The translations under genes and the position numbers were made by a program. Of a stretch of 64,000 nucleotides of DNA, positions 31,542 through 39,966 are shown piece after piece. Source of the DNA: Betaproteobacteria bacterium. GTDB lineage: Bacteria; Pseudomonadota; Gammaproteobacteria; Burkholderiales; Rhodocyclaceae. Position 1 is the first letter of the stretch. Every line of letters starts with the position of its first letter. The notes under the pieces are model-generated. The model saw only the letters and a program-made list of their open reading frames with translations, was not told the origin of the DNA and made no database searches. Location: assembly GCA_016720065.1 (NCBI GenBank), contig JADJXY010000002.1:2741001-2805000 (forward strand). Reading direction: 5' to 3'.

Positions 31542-33155
31542 CTACATCCGGAAAATGCCGAAACGGGTATCCCCGATCGGCGCATTGAGGGCGGCCGAGA
31601 GGCTCAGGCCCAGTACGCGCCGCGTATCCGCCGGGTCGATGATGCCGTCGTCCCACAGGCGGGCGCTGGCGTAGTAGGGGTGGCCCTGGCGCTCGTATTG
31701 GGCGCGGATGGGTGCCTTGAAGGCTTCCTCTTCCTCGGGAGTCCAGGGTTTGCCGGCGGCCTCCAGGCTGTCCCCCTTGACCGTCGCCAGCACGCCGGCC
31801 GCCTGCTCGCCGCCCATGACCGAGATGCGGGCATTGGGCCACATCCAGAGAAAGCGGGGGCCGAAGGCGCGGCCGGCCATGGCGTAGTTGCCGGCGCCGA
31901 AGGAGCCCCCGATGACGACCGTGATCTTGGGCACCGCGGCGGTGGCCACGGCAGTCACCATCTTGGCGCCGTCCCGGGCGATGCCGGCGTTTTCGACTTT
32001 GCGGCCGACCATGAAGCCGGTGATGTTCTGCAAAAAAACGAGGGGGATGTGCCGCTGGGCGCACAGTTCGATGAAGTGGGCGCCTTTGAGCGCCGATTCG
32101 CTGAACAGGATGCCGTTGTTGGCCACGATCCCGACCGGAGTGCCGAAGAGGCGGGCGAAGCCGCAGACCAGGGTGGTGCCGTAGCGGGCCTTGAATTCGT
32201 CCAATACCGAGCCGTCCACCAGGCGGGCGATGATTTCCCGCACGTCGTAGGGTTTCTTGGCATCGGTGGGGATGATGCCGTAGAGCTCCTCGGCGGCGTA
32301 GCGGGGCGCCACCGGCTCGCTCAGGGCCAGGCTGGGTGGCTTCTTCCAGTTGAGGTTGCCGACGATGCGGCGGGCGATGGCCAGGGCGTGGGCGTCGTTT
32401 TCCGCCAGGTGGTCGGCGACGCCGGAGAGCCGGGTATGGACGTCGGCGCCGCCCAGGTCCTCGGCGTTGACCACTTCGCCGGTGGCAGCCTTCACCAGGG
32501 GCGGGCCGCCGAGGAAGATGGTGCCCTGGTTGCGCACGATGATGGACTCGTCGCACATCGCCGGCACGTAGGCGCCGCCGGCGGTGCATGAGCCGAGGAC
32601 GGCGGCGATCTGGGGAATGCCCCGGGCCGACAGGTTGGCCTGGTTGTAGAAGATGCGGCCGAAGTGCTCCTTGTCGGGGAAGACCTCATCCTGCAGGGGC
32701 AGGAAGGCGCCGCCGGAATCCACCAGATAGACGCAGGGCAGGCGGTTCTCCAGGGCGATCTCCTGGGCCCGCAGGTGTTTCTTGACGGTGAGGGGGGTGT
32801 AGGTGCCGCCCTTCACCGTGGCGTCGTTGGCCACCACCAGGCACTCGACGCCGGCAATGCGCCCCACCCCGGCAATGAGGGAGGCCGCCGGTACCTCGTA
32901 CTCGCCGCCGTAGAGGCCGTAGGCGGCGAACTGGCCGATTTCCAGGAAGGGCGTGCCGGGATCGAGGAGGGCGTCCACCCGCTCCCGCGGCAGCAGCTTG
33001 CCCCGGGCGAGATGCTTCTGGCGGGCGGCTTCCGGGCCGCCCAGGGCGATGGTGCCGGCTTTCTCGCGCAGATCGGCCACGAGCGCCGTCATGGCGGCGG
33101 CGTTGGCCTGGAATTCGGCAGTGCGGGGATCGAGCTGGGAGCGGAATTCGCCCAT
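31542..33155 (-). CDS. liuB: Methylcrotonyl-CoA carboxylase, carboxyltransferase subunit
   Basis: 537-aa acyl-CoA carboxyltransferase beta subunit. It matches LiuB/MccB: start SQLDPRTAEFQANAAAM, GKLLPRERVDALLDPGTPFLE, then VLGSCTAGGAYVPAMCDES, GIVANNGILFSESALKGAHFIE and GSFGAGNYAMAGRAFGPRF. It transfers CO2 from biotin to 3-methylcrotonyl-CoA in leucine breakdown. The biotin subunit gene, liuD, lies 10.7 kb away on the other strand, so this liu set is split. The rhodanese gene ends 7 bp before it. Confidence 0.94.
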   Translation of the reverse strand: MGEFRSQLDPRTAEFQANAAAMTALVADLREKAGTIALGGPEAARQKHLARGKLLPRERVDALLDPGTPFLEIGQFAAYGLYGGEYEVPAASLIAGVGRIAGVECLVVANDATVKGGTYTPLTVKKHLRAQEIALENRLPCVYLVDSGGAFLPLQDEVFPDKEHFGRIFYNQANLSARGIPQIAAVLGSCTAGGAYVPAMCDESIIVRNQGTIFLGGPPLVKAATGEVVNAEDLGGADVHTRLSGVADHLAENDAHALAIARRIVGNLNWKKPPSLALSEPVAPRYAAEELYGIIPTDAKKPYDVREIIARLVDGSVLDEFKARYGTTLVCGFARLFGTPVGIVANNGILFSESALKGAHFIELCAQRHIPLVFLQNITGFMVGRKVENAGIARDGAKMVTAVATAAVPKITVVIGGSFGAGNYAMAGRAFGPRFLWMWPNARISVMGGEQAAGVLATVKGDSLEAAGKPWTPEEEEAFKAPIRAQYERQGHPYYASARLWDDGIIDPADTRRVLGLSLSAALNAPIGDTRFGIFRM

Positions 33156-33162
33156 GGCGATC

Positions 33163-33567
33163 TCAGTGGTGATGAGCGGGGCGTTCGCCCACCGGGTGGC
33201 CGGCCGTCTTCCAGGCCTTGAAACCGCCTTCTATATGGGCGATGGGCGCCAGGCCCATGTCCTGCAGGGCGGCGGTGGCGAGGCTGGAGCGCCAGGCGGA
33301 CTGGCAGTAGAGGACGAACTCCTTGCCCGAGCCGAAAATGTCCTTGTAGTAGGGGCTATCCGGATCCACCCAGAATTCCAGCATGCCGCGGGGGGCGTGG
33401 AAGGCGCCGGGGATCATGCCTTCCCGCTCCAGTTCCCGCACGTCGCGGATATCGACGAAGACGACCTCGGGGTCGTCGAACTTGGCCCGGGCTTCGTCCA
33501 GGGAAAGGGTGCGGATGCGGGTGCGGGCCTCGGCGATGAGCTGCTGGCAGCCTTTGGTGATGGGCAT
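33163..33567 (-). CDS. Rhodanese-domain protein
   Basis: 134-aa single rhodanese domain. It has FVDIRDVRELEREGMIPGAFHAPRG (CDC25-like CH2 region) and the active-site Cys in LYCQSAWRS, so catalytic residues for sulfur transfer are present. Family members move sulfane sulfur from thiosulfate or persulfides. The ATG is supported by GAGGAGAAG at proper spacing. It sits between liuB and the HCCA-isomerase-like gene, which gives no clear functional hint. Confidence 0.88.
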   Translation of the reverse strand: MPITKGCQQLIAEARTRIRTLSLDEARAKFDDPEVVFVDIRDVRELEREGMIPGAFHAPRGMLEFWVDPDSPYYKDIFGSGKEFVLYCQSAWRSSLATAALQDMGLAPIAHIEGGFKAWKTAGHPVGERPAHHH

Positions 33568-33581
33568 GGTGCTTCTCCTCG

Positions 33582-34187
33582 TTAGAAACTGCCTTGCGCC
33601 AGCCAGCGTTCGAGCTGGGGCAGGCGGTCGGCGCCGAAGAACATTTCACCGTCCACGATCACGGTGGGGGAGCCGAAGACCCCTGCCGCGAGGGCACTCT
33701 CCACCTCGGTCTTGAGGCGCTCCTTGACTTCCGGGCTGACCAGGGCGGTGCCCAGGGCCGTACGGTCCACACCCAGGCCAGCGGCGATGTCCAGCACGGC
33801 TTCCGGGGAGGAAATATCCCGGTCGTCCACGAAAAGTGCCCGGTACGTGGCATGGGCGAAGGCCCGGGCCAGGGCACAGTCCTGGTCGTGGAGCCAGTAG
33901 TAGGCCCTGGCGGCCTGTTGGGTGGGGAGGGGAAACTTGGCCGGCAGCCGGAAGGGCACGCCCAGGAAGCGGGCCGAGCGGGCGAAATCCAGCTTGTAGT
34001 AGGCGGCTTTGGCCGGCCCCTGGAGGGTGAGGGGAGCGCTGTTCGTGGTCTGGAAGACGACACCGAGCAGCAGCGGCCGCCACTGCACCTTGCGACCGTG
34101 GCGGGCGGCGAGATCGTCGATCTTCTCGCTCATCAGATAGCCGTAGGGGCTGGAGAAGTCGAAGTAGAAGGTGATAGGTTCGGCCAC
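33582..34187 (-). CDS. DsbA-fold 2-hydroxychromene-2-carboxylate isomerase-like protein
   Basis: 201-aa thioredoxin-fold protein of the kappa-GST/HCCA isomerase family. The start ITFYFDFSSPYGYLMSEKID carries the Ser (12/13) that replaces the DsbA Cys, and LLLGVVFQTTNSAPL and VFGSPTVIVDGEMFFGADRLPQLE follow. The family acts in aromatic degradation and in glutathione chemistry; the substrate here cannot be told. It is in line with the liu catabolic operon. Confidence 0.87.
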   Translation of the reverse strand: MAEPITFYFDFSSPYGYLMSEKIDDLAARHGRKVQWRPLLLGVVFQTTNSAPLTLQGPAKAAYYKLDFARSARFLGVPFRLPAKFPLPTQQAARAYYWLHDQDCALARAFAHATYRALFVDDRDISSPEAVLDIAAGLGVDRTALGTALVSPEVKERLKTEVESALAAGVFGSPTVIVDGEMFFGADRLPQLERWLAQGSF

Positions 34188-34255
34188 GATGATCTCCTTG
34201 ATTCACCCGCCTGCCGCGAGCGGCGTCACGGGCCCACGAGTCCGCGCCATCGGGA

Positions 34256-35164
34256 TCATGAGCGGGATTGCTCGGGAAGCGTTGCCAGGGCGACACCGGC
34301 GATGACCAGAGCGCCGCCGGCCAGCACGGTGACCCCGAGGTGCTCATCGAGCAGCACAGCCGCCTGGAACACCGCAAATACTGGCACAAGGTTGATGAAA
34401 ACGGATGCCTGACCCGCCCCCAGGCGATGGACGGCGGCGGTGAACCAGGTATAGGCCACGGCGGTGCCGAAAAAAGCGAGAAAGGCAGTACTCGCCCAAA
34501 CGCGCCAGGACCAGGCCGCCGGGTCGACGTCTCCTTCCGCCAGGGCAGCCAGCCCAAGGAGCAGGGCACCGGCCAGACAGGCATGGAGCGTCGTCGCCAC
34601 GGGCGACAGCGTGTCTGTCGCCCGGCGGCTGATGAAGGTATAGGCGGTCCAGGTGAGCACACAGCCCACGATCAGGGCTTCACCCAGTCCGACCGTACCG
34701 CGCACCAGTGCAAGCAAGTCGCCGTTGCCAATGACCAAAAGGCAGCCGGCCAAGGCCACCAGGCAGCCTGCGGCCCGGCGCGGAGTCATCCGTTCCTGGC
34801 CGCAGGCCCAGGCGACGAGGACGACGGTGACCGGGTTAAGGGCAACGACCAGGGCACCCCGACCGGCGGGGATGCGCTGCAGCCCGTAAAAGAAGCAAAG
34901 GCCGTAAAGGAAGATGCCGAAGAACCCCAGACCCCACACGATGCCCCAGCTCTGGCGGTCCGCCGGCAGGGGAATGCGACCTTCCCGGACCAGGGCGACC
35001 GCCGCCAGGACCAGTCCAGCCAGGAAAAAGCGCAGCGAGGCCACCGCCAGGGGGGCGGCCAGTTCCTTGGCGACGATGCGCCCGGCAATCCAGGTGCCGC
35101 CCCATATCGCCATGACTGCGACGAGTCTCGCGTAGTCGAGGGAGCGGCTTGCCGCGACCGGCAC
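34256..35164 (-). CDS. EamA-family (DMT) transporter
   Basis: 302-aa protein with ten transmembrane helices forming two EamA repeats (start AVMAIWGGTWIAGRIVAKEL; second half TWTAYTFISRRATDTLSPV and TWFTAAVHRLGAGQASVFINLVPVFAV). Members export or import metabolites; substrate unknown. The start is GTG at 35164, immediately after the thiolase stop, so it is probably translated from the same message. Confidence 0.86.
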   Translation of the reverse strand: MPVAASRSLDYARLVAVMAIWGGTWIAGRIVAKELAAPLAVASLRFFLAGLVLAAVALVREGRIPLPADRQSWGIVWGLGFFGIFLYGLCFFYGLQRIPAGRGALVVALNPVTVVLVAWACGQERMTPRRAAGCLVALAGCLLVIGNGDLLALVRGTVGLGEALIVGCVLTWTAYTFISRRATDTLSPVATTLHACLAGALLLGLAALAEGDVDPAAWSWRVWASTAFLAFFGTAVAYTWFTAAVHRLGAGQASVFINLVPVFAVFQAAVLLDEHLGVTVLAGGALVIAGVALATLPEQSRS

Positions 35165-36355
35165 TCAGCAGACCTCCACGGCCAGGGCGACCGCTTCGCC
35201 GCCGCCGATGCACAGGGCGGCAACGCCTCGCTTGCCGCCGGTGCGGCGCAGGGCGCCGAGCAGGGTGACGACGATGCGCGCGCCGGTGGCCCCGATCGGG
35301 TGGCCCAGGGCACAGGCGCCGCCGTGGATATTGACCTTTTCCAGCGGCAGGTCGAGTTGGCCCAGGGCGGCCAGGGTGACGACGGCGAAGGCCTCGTTGA
35401 TCTCGAACAGGTCGACATCCCCCGCCTTCCAGCCGCAACGGGCGAGGAGCTTCTCCACGGCCCGGCCCGGGGCCGTGGGGTAATCGGCGGGAGCCTGGGC
35501 GTGGCTCGCGTGGGCGACGATGCGGGCCAGGGGCGCGATGCCCAGAGCCTCCGCCCGGGAGGCGCGCAGGAGCACCACGGCAGCGGCGCCGTCGGCAAGC
35601 GACGAGGCATTGCCGGCGGTAATGGTTCCCCCTGCGCTGAACGCCGGTTTCAGGCCAGTGATCCTTGCCGGGTCGAAGCGTTGCGGACCCTCGTCCGTCG
35701 CGACGAGGCCCCCCCCTCCCGGGCCGGGAACGCCCACCGGCTCGATCTCCCAGGCGAAGGCCCCAGCCGCCGAGGCCTGCCGGGCGCGCTCCCCCGAAAG
35801 GCGGGCATAGGCATCCTGTTCGGCGCGGCCGATGCCCAGGCGGGCCGCGCAATCTTCGGCCAGGGCCCCCATCAGGCGGCCCCGGTCGGTGGCACCGCAG
35901 GCTTCTTCCAGACCGTCGAGGAAGAGGTGATCCACCAGTTGCCCGTGCCCCAGGCGATAGCCGCTCCGCGCCCGGGCCAGGAGATAGGGCGCTTGGCTCA
36001 TGGATTCCATGCCGCCGGCGGCGACGACAGCGGCGGAGCCGGCCAGAAGGGCATCGTGGCCGAGCATGATGGCCTTGAGGCCCGATCCGCAGACCTTATT
36101 GACCGTAGTGCAGCCCGTGGCTTCGGGCAGACCGGCCATCAGGGCCGACTGACGGGCCGGCGCCTGGCCGAGGCCTGCGGTGAGCACGCAGCCCAGGAGC
36201 GCCTCGTCCACGCACGCGGGCTCGATCCTGCTGCGGGCAATGGCCCCCCGTAGCGCCGCCGCGCCGAGGGCCGTCGCCGTCAGGCCGGAGAGGCTGCCCT
36301 GGAAGGCCCCCAGAGGGGTACGGGCGGCGGCGGCGATGACGACGGGGTCGGCCAT
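35165..36355 (-). CDS. Acetyl-CoA acyltransferase (thiolase)
   Basis: 396-aa thiolase. Active residues are visible: Cys89 in VNKVCGSGLKA, His/Glu region NEAFAV, HPIGATGARI with His, and the C-terminal CIGGG Cys. It either cleaves 3-ketoacyl-CoA or condenses two acetyl-CoA. In this setting, near liuA and phaC, it may supply acetoacetyl-CoA or finish leucine-carbon use. Which of the two roles applies cannot be read from the sequence. Confidence 0.93.
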   Translation of the reverse strand: MADPVVIAAAARTPLGAFQGSLSGLTATALGAAALRGAIARSRIEPACVDEALLGCVLTAGLGQAPARQSALMAGLPEATGCTTVNKVCGSGLKAIMLGHDALLAGSAAVVAAGGMESMSQAPYLLARARSGYRLGHGQLVDHLFLDGLEEACGATDRGRLMGALAEDCAARLGIGRAEQDAYARLSGERARQASAAGAFAWEIEPVGVPGPGGGGLVATDEGPQRFDPARITGLKPAFSAGGTITAGNASSLADGAAAVVLLRASRAEALGIAPLARIVAHASHAQAPADYPTAPGRAVEKLLARCGWKAGDVDLFEINEAFAVVTLAALGQLDLPLEKVNIHGGACALGHPIGATGARIVVTLLGALRRTGGKRGVAALCIGGGEAVALAVEVC

Positions 36356-36362
36356 GGCGGTG

Positions 36363-37517
36363 TCAGGTCGGTGGGGGAACGCTCAGGGCGCCCAGGGCTT
36401 CGACGTAGCGCCGTTCCAGTTCGTCGGCGCTCTGCACCGTAAGCCCCAGGTTCTTGATGCGGCCGTCCTTGATACCGTAGATCCAGCCGTGCACGGTGAG
36501 CTTCTGATTGCGGTACCAGGCGTCCTGGACGACGTTGGTGCGGCACAGGTTGACCACCTGTTCGATGACGTTCAGCTCGCACAGGCGATCATGGCGGTGC
36601 TCGGGCGGAAGGGCTTCGAAGGCGCGGCGGTGCTTGTTGCGCACGTCTTCCACATGGCGCAGCCACAGGTTCACCAGACCCATCCATTGATTGTCCACCA
36701 CGGCCTTCACGCCACCGCAGCCATAGTGGCCCACGACCATGATGTGCTTGACCCGCAGCGAATCCACGGCGAACTGGATGACCGACTGGCAATTGAGGTC
36801 GGTATGCACCACCACATTGGCGATATTGCGATGGACGAAAACCTCGCCGGGCAGGAGTCCCACGATCTGGTTGGCCGGCACGCGGGAATCGGAACAACCG
36901 ATCCACAGGTAGTCCGGCGCCTGGAGCTTGGAGAGGCGATCGAAGTATTCCGGGTCGCGTTCCTGCATCTGGCGCGCCCAGGTGCGGTTGAAGTCGAAAA
37001 GATGATCCAGATTGGCGTTGTGGCGCTCGTCCTCGGACCAGTTCTCCAGGTCCAGGGCCAGGAACATCACGCCTTCCGCCGGGGTCTGGTAATAGCAGGG
37101 GGTTTCGGTGAAGCCGAGTTCGCGGTAGAGGCGCACGGCCATGCGCATATTGGGCAGGGTATCGACCAAGAGACGGCGATAACCCATGGTCTTGGCGGCC
37201 TTGATCGCCGCTTCGGCAAGGAGTTTGCCGACGCCCTGATTGCGGAATTCAGGGGTGACGTAGAGGCGCTTCATTTCACAACTGCCGCCTTCCCCGTAGG
37301 GACGTACGCCGACGCAGCCCGCGGGCTTGCCATCGACCTCGGCGTAGAAAAGACGGCCCGAGGGTTCCGCGTAAGTGCCCGGCAGGGCGGCCATTTCGCG
37401 GTCGAAGTTTTCGTAACTGAGGTCTACGCCCAGCCAGGCCGCGTAGCTGCGGAAGAATTGGCGGACGTGGTCGAGGGCGGCGGTATCGGCGGCGGAGAGG
37501 GTGCGCAGGCTGAGCAT
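36363..37517 (-). CDS. GNAT acetyltransferase-beta-carbonic anhydrase fusion
   Basis: 384-aa protein in one open frame. Residues 1-157 are a GNAT domain with the acetyl-CoA loop RNQGVGKLL (92-100) and the terminal VRLYRELGF. Residues about 168-384 are a beta-carbonic anhydrase starting NLDHLFDFNRTWARQM, with zinc ligands Cys208, Asp210 and Arg212 in CSDSR, and His264 and Cys267 in GHYGCGG. Both halves look complete and functional. It lies 7 bp from the thiolase gene and 131 bp downstream of liuA. Carbonic anhydrase could supply bicarbonate to methylcrotonyl-CoA carboxylase; the acetyltransferase target is unknown. Confidence 0.85.
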   Translation of the reverse strand: MLSLRTLSAADTAALDHVRQFFRSYAAWLGVDLSYENFDREMAALPGTYAEPSGRLFYAEVDGKPAGCVGVRPYGEGGSCEMKRLYVTPEFRNQGVGKLLAEAAIKAAKTMGYRRLLVDTLPNMRMAVRLYRELGFTETPCYYQTPAEGVMFLALDLENWSEDERHNANLDHLFDFNRTWARQMQERDPEYFDRLSKLQAPDYLWIGCSDSRVPANQIVGLLPGEVFVHRNIANVVVHTDLNCQSVIQFAVDSLRVKHIMVVGHYGCGGVKAVVDNQWMGLVNLWLRHVEDVRNKHRRAFEALPPEHRHDRLCELNVIEQVVNLCRTNVVQDAWYRNQKLTVHGWIYGIKDGRIKNLGLTVQSADELERRYVEALGALSVPPPT

Positions 37518-37648
37518 GGTGGGAGGGAAAGGGTGGATGGGCGGATTCTACCGTCGTCCCGGGAGCTTACCGGAGAGGCAGCGAGCAAGTCAGGAGTCTG
37601 GCCGCATCGGGCCGAGATCGCCTTGACTGCGGCTAAGTGTTGGCGCCT

Positions 37649-38809
37649 TCAACGGCTGATCTCGAACAATTCCCGTCCGATCAGCATGCGCCGAATCTCG
37701 GAAGTCCCCGCCCCGATCTCGTAAAGCTTGGCGTCGCGCCACAGGCGGGCGGCGGGGTAATCGTTGGTGTAGCCGTTTCCGCCCAGGGCCTGGATGGCCT
37801 CGCCCGCCATCCAGGTTGCCTTCTCGGCGGCGTAGAGGATGGCCCCGGCGGCGTCGCGGCGGGTGATCGATCCGCGGTCGCAGGCCTGGCCCACGGCGTA
37901 GACGTAGGCCCGGGCCGCGTTGAAGCCCACGTAGAGGTCGGCGAGCTTGCCCTGCATGAGCTGGAATTCGCCGATGGCCTGGCCGAACTGCCGCCGCTCA
38001 TGGATGTAGGGCAATACCACATCGAGGCAGGCGGCCATGATGCCCAGGGGGCCGCCGGCCAGGACGGCGCGTTCGTAGTCCAGGCCGCTCATGAGCACCC
38101 GCACGCCTTCGCCCGCGACGCCCAGGACGTTTTCCTGGGGCACCGCGACATCGTCGAAAAAGAGGGGGCAGGTGTTGGAGCCCCGCATGCCCAGCTTGTC
38201 CAGGTGACTGCCGTGGCTGAAGCCGGCCATGCCCTTTTCCACCACAAAGGCTGTGATGCCGTCCTTGCCCGCCGGGCCGGTGCGGGCATAGACAACGAGG
38301 ACATCCGCCTCGCCGCCGTTGGTGATCCACATCTTGGAACCGTTGAGGCGGTAGTGGCCGCCCCTCTTCCCGGCCCGCAGCTGCATGGCCAGCACGTCGG
38401 ACCCGGCGGCGGGTTCCGACATGGCCAGAGCGCCCACGTGCTCTCCACTGAGCAGGCGGGGCAGAAATCTCGCCCGCTGCTCCGCGTTGCCGTTGCGCCA
38501 GATCTGATTGACGCAGAGATTCGAGTGGGCACCGTAGGAAAGGGCGACGCTGGCCGAGGCCCGGGAAAGCTCCTCCAGGGCGACGATATGGGCCAGATAG
38601 CCGAGGCCGGCGCCGCCGTGGGATTCGGGCACGGTGATGCCGAGGAGTCCCATGGTGCCCAGCTTGGGCCACAGGTCGGCGGGAAAGAGGTTGTCCCGGT
38701 CGATGGCCGCGGCCCGGGGAGCGATCTCCCGTGCCGCAAAGTCCTGCACGGCAGCGCGCAGGGCAACAAGGGTTTCGTCATGGTCGAAGGAGAGGCCCGG
38801 GATATCCAC
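37649..38809 (-). CDS. liuA: Isovaleryl-CoA dehydrogenase
   Basis: 386-aa acyl-CoA dehydrogenase closest to isovaleryl-CoA dehydrogenase: AAREIAPRAAAIDRDNLFPADLW, SYGAHSNLCVNQI, GSKMWITNGG, catalytic Glu in GLDYERAVLAGGPLGIM, and the end YEIGAGTSEIRRMLIGREL. It oxidises isovaleryl-CoA in leucine degradation, passing electrons to ETF. I use the GTG at 38809 because it has AAAGGG at good spacing and a promoter just upstream; a TTG upstream would lie across that promoter. Confidence 0.9.
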   Translation of the reverse strand: MDIPGLSFDHDETLVALRAAVQDFAAREIAPRAAAIDRDNLFPADLWPKLGTMGLLGITVPESHGGAGLGYLAHIVALEELSRASASVALSYGAHSNLCVNQIWRNGNAEQRARFLPRLLSGEHVGALAMSEPAAGSDVLAMQLRAGKRGGHYRLNGSKMWITNGGEADVLVVYARTGPAGKDGITAFVVEKGMAGFSHGSHLDKLGMRGSNTCPLFFDDVAVPQENVLGVAGEGVRVLMSGLDYERAVLAGGPLGIMAACLDVVLPYIHERRQFGQAIGEFQLMQGKLADLYVGFNAARAYVYAVGQACDRGSITRRDAAGAILYAAEKATWMAGEAIQALGGNGYTNDYPAARLWRDAKLYEIGAGTSEIRRMLIGRELFEISR

Positions 38810-38840
38810 GCAATGCCCTTTCAGGGGGTCGTTTGGCCCC

Positions 38841-38879
38841 AGTACAGCAGAGCTGCGGGCTTTTTTCAATCGAAAGCCC
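38841..38879 (-). promoter_or_regulatory. liuA promoter with overlapping dyad operator candidate
   Basis: On the minus strand, TTGAAA (38869-38864), a 17-bp spacer and TGTACT (38846-38841) make a good promoter about 32 bp before the liuA GTG. A dyad GGGCTTT (38857-38863) and AAAGCCC (38873-38879) straddles the -35 box, a position suited to a repressor. The regulator is unknown; no LiuR-type gene is in the window. Confidence 0.55.
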
Positions 38880-38907
38880 TGTGGTAAGGTGGCCTCCCCT
38901 GCTCCCG

Positions 38908-39951
38908 ATGCCCATGGCCCTTCTGACGCCCTTTCCCCAAGCCCCGGCCGCCGGCGAGACCCTGGAGGTCGCCCCCGGCGTGTTCTGGCTGCGCATGCCG
39001 CTGCCCTTCCAGCTCGACCACATCAACCTGTGGCTCCTGAAGGACGGGGAGGGGTGGACCGTCGTCGACACCGGCTTTGCCGGCGACGAAACCCGTGGGG
39101 CCTGGGAGAACATCCTTGGCCGCCTGGCAGGGCCTGTCCTCCGACTGGTGGTCACTCACTTCCACCCGGACCACCTGGGCCTCGCCACCTGGCTGCTGGA
39201 AAAGACCGGCGCCCAGCTCTGGATGACCGCCGCCGAATTCCTGACTGCCCACGCCGTGTGGAACGAGATCGGCGGCCATGGTGCCCGCTTCATGACCGAG
39301 CAGTTTCGCCAGCACGGCCTGAGTGGCGAACTGCTGCAGCGCTTTGCCCAGCGGGGATCGGGCTATACCCGGGCGGTCCCCGCGCTGCCCCAGCACTATC
39401 GGCGGCTTCTCGCCGGGGATCGCCTCGTTGTCGGCGGCTGCGACTGGAAAGTCGTCGTTGGCCACGGCCATTCGCCTGAGCATGCTGCGCTTTACTGCCG
39501 GGAACTCGGCGTGTTAATTTCGGGCGACATGCTTTTGCCGCGGATTTCCACCAACATCAGTGTGATGGCGGTCACCCCGGCGGCCGATGCCCTGGGCAGC
39601 TATCTGGCTTCCCTGGACACCATGGCCCGGGAAATCCCGGATTCGACCCTGGTGTTACCGTCCCACGGCCTGCCCTTCCAGGGCATCCGGGAGCGGGTCG
39701 CGGCTTTGCATGCGCATCATGGAGAACGCCTGCAGGCGGTGGAAGACGAATGTGAAGCGCCGAAGAGCGCTGCCGAGTTGCTCGCGACGCTGTTTCCGCG
39801 GCCGCTCGATACGCATCAGACGATGTTTGCGCTGGGCGAGGCGATCGCCCATCTCAATCATCTGGAAATCGCCGGACGGCTGTCGCGCACCCTAGGGGGC
39901 GACGGCGTCATCCGTTTCGCCAGGGCCGATAAGGTCCGTTTGGAAAACTGA
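38908..39951 (+). CDS. Metallo-beta-lactamase-fold hydrolase
   Basis: 347-aa MBL-fold protein. It has INLWLLKDGEGWTVVDTGF, the metal motif VVTHFHPDHLGLA (HxHxDH), GHGHSPEHAALYCRELGVLISGDM and VLPSHGLPF. All main zinc ligands are visible. The larger length and C-terminal helical part fit hydrolases often seen beside acyl-CoA catabolic genes, but the substrate is unknown. It is divergent from liuA and 15 bp upstream of phaC. An ATG at 38914 is an alternative start. Confidence 0.87.
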   Translation: MPMALLTPFPQAPAAGETLEVAPGVFWLRMPLPFQLDHINLWLLKDGEGWTVVDTGFAGDETRGAWENILGRLAGPVLRLVVTHFHPDHLGLATWLLEKTGAQLWMTAAEFLTAHAVWNEIGGHGARFMTEQFRQHGLSGELLQRFAQRGSGYTRAVPALPQHYRRLLAGDRLVVGGCDWKVVVGHGHSPEHAALYCRELGVLISGDMLLPRISTNISVMAVTPAADALGSYLASLDTMAREIPDSTLVLPSHGLPFQGIRERVAALHAHHGERLQAVEDECEAPKSAAELLATLFPRPLDTHQTMFALGEAIAHLNHLEIAGRLSRTLGGDGVIRFARADKVRLEN

Positions 39952-39966
39952 CAGAGGGAGTTTCAC

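Noticed and set aside
34268..36253. Long plus-strand frame across the EamA and thiolase genes
   Set aside because: Crosses two well-supported minus-strand genes and has no recognisable domain.
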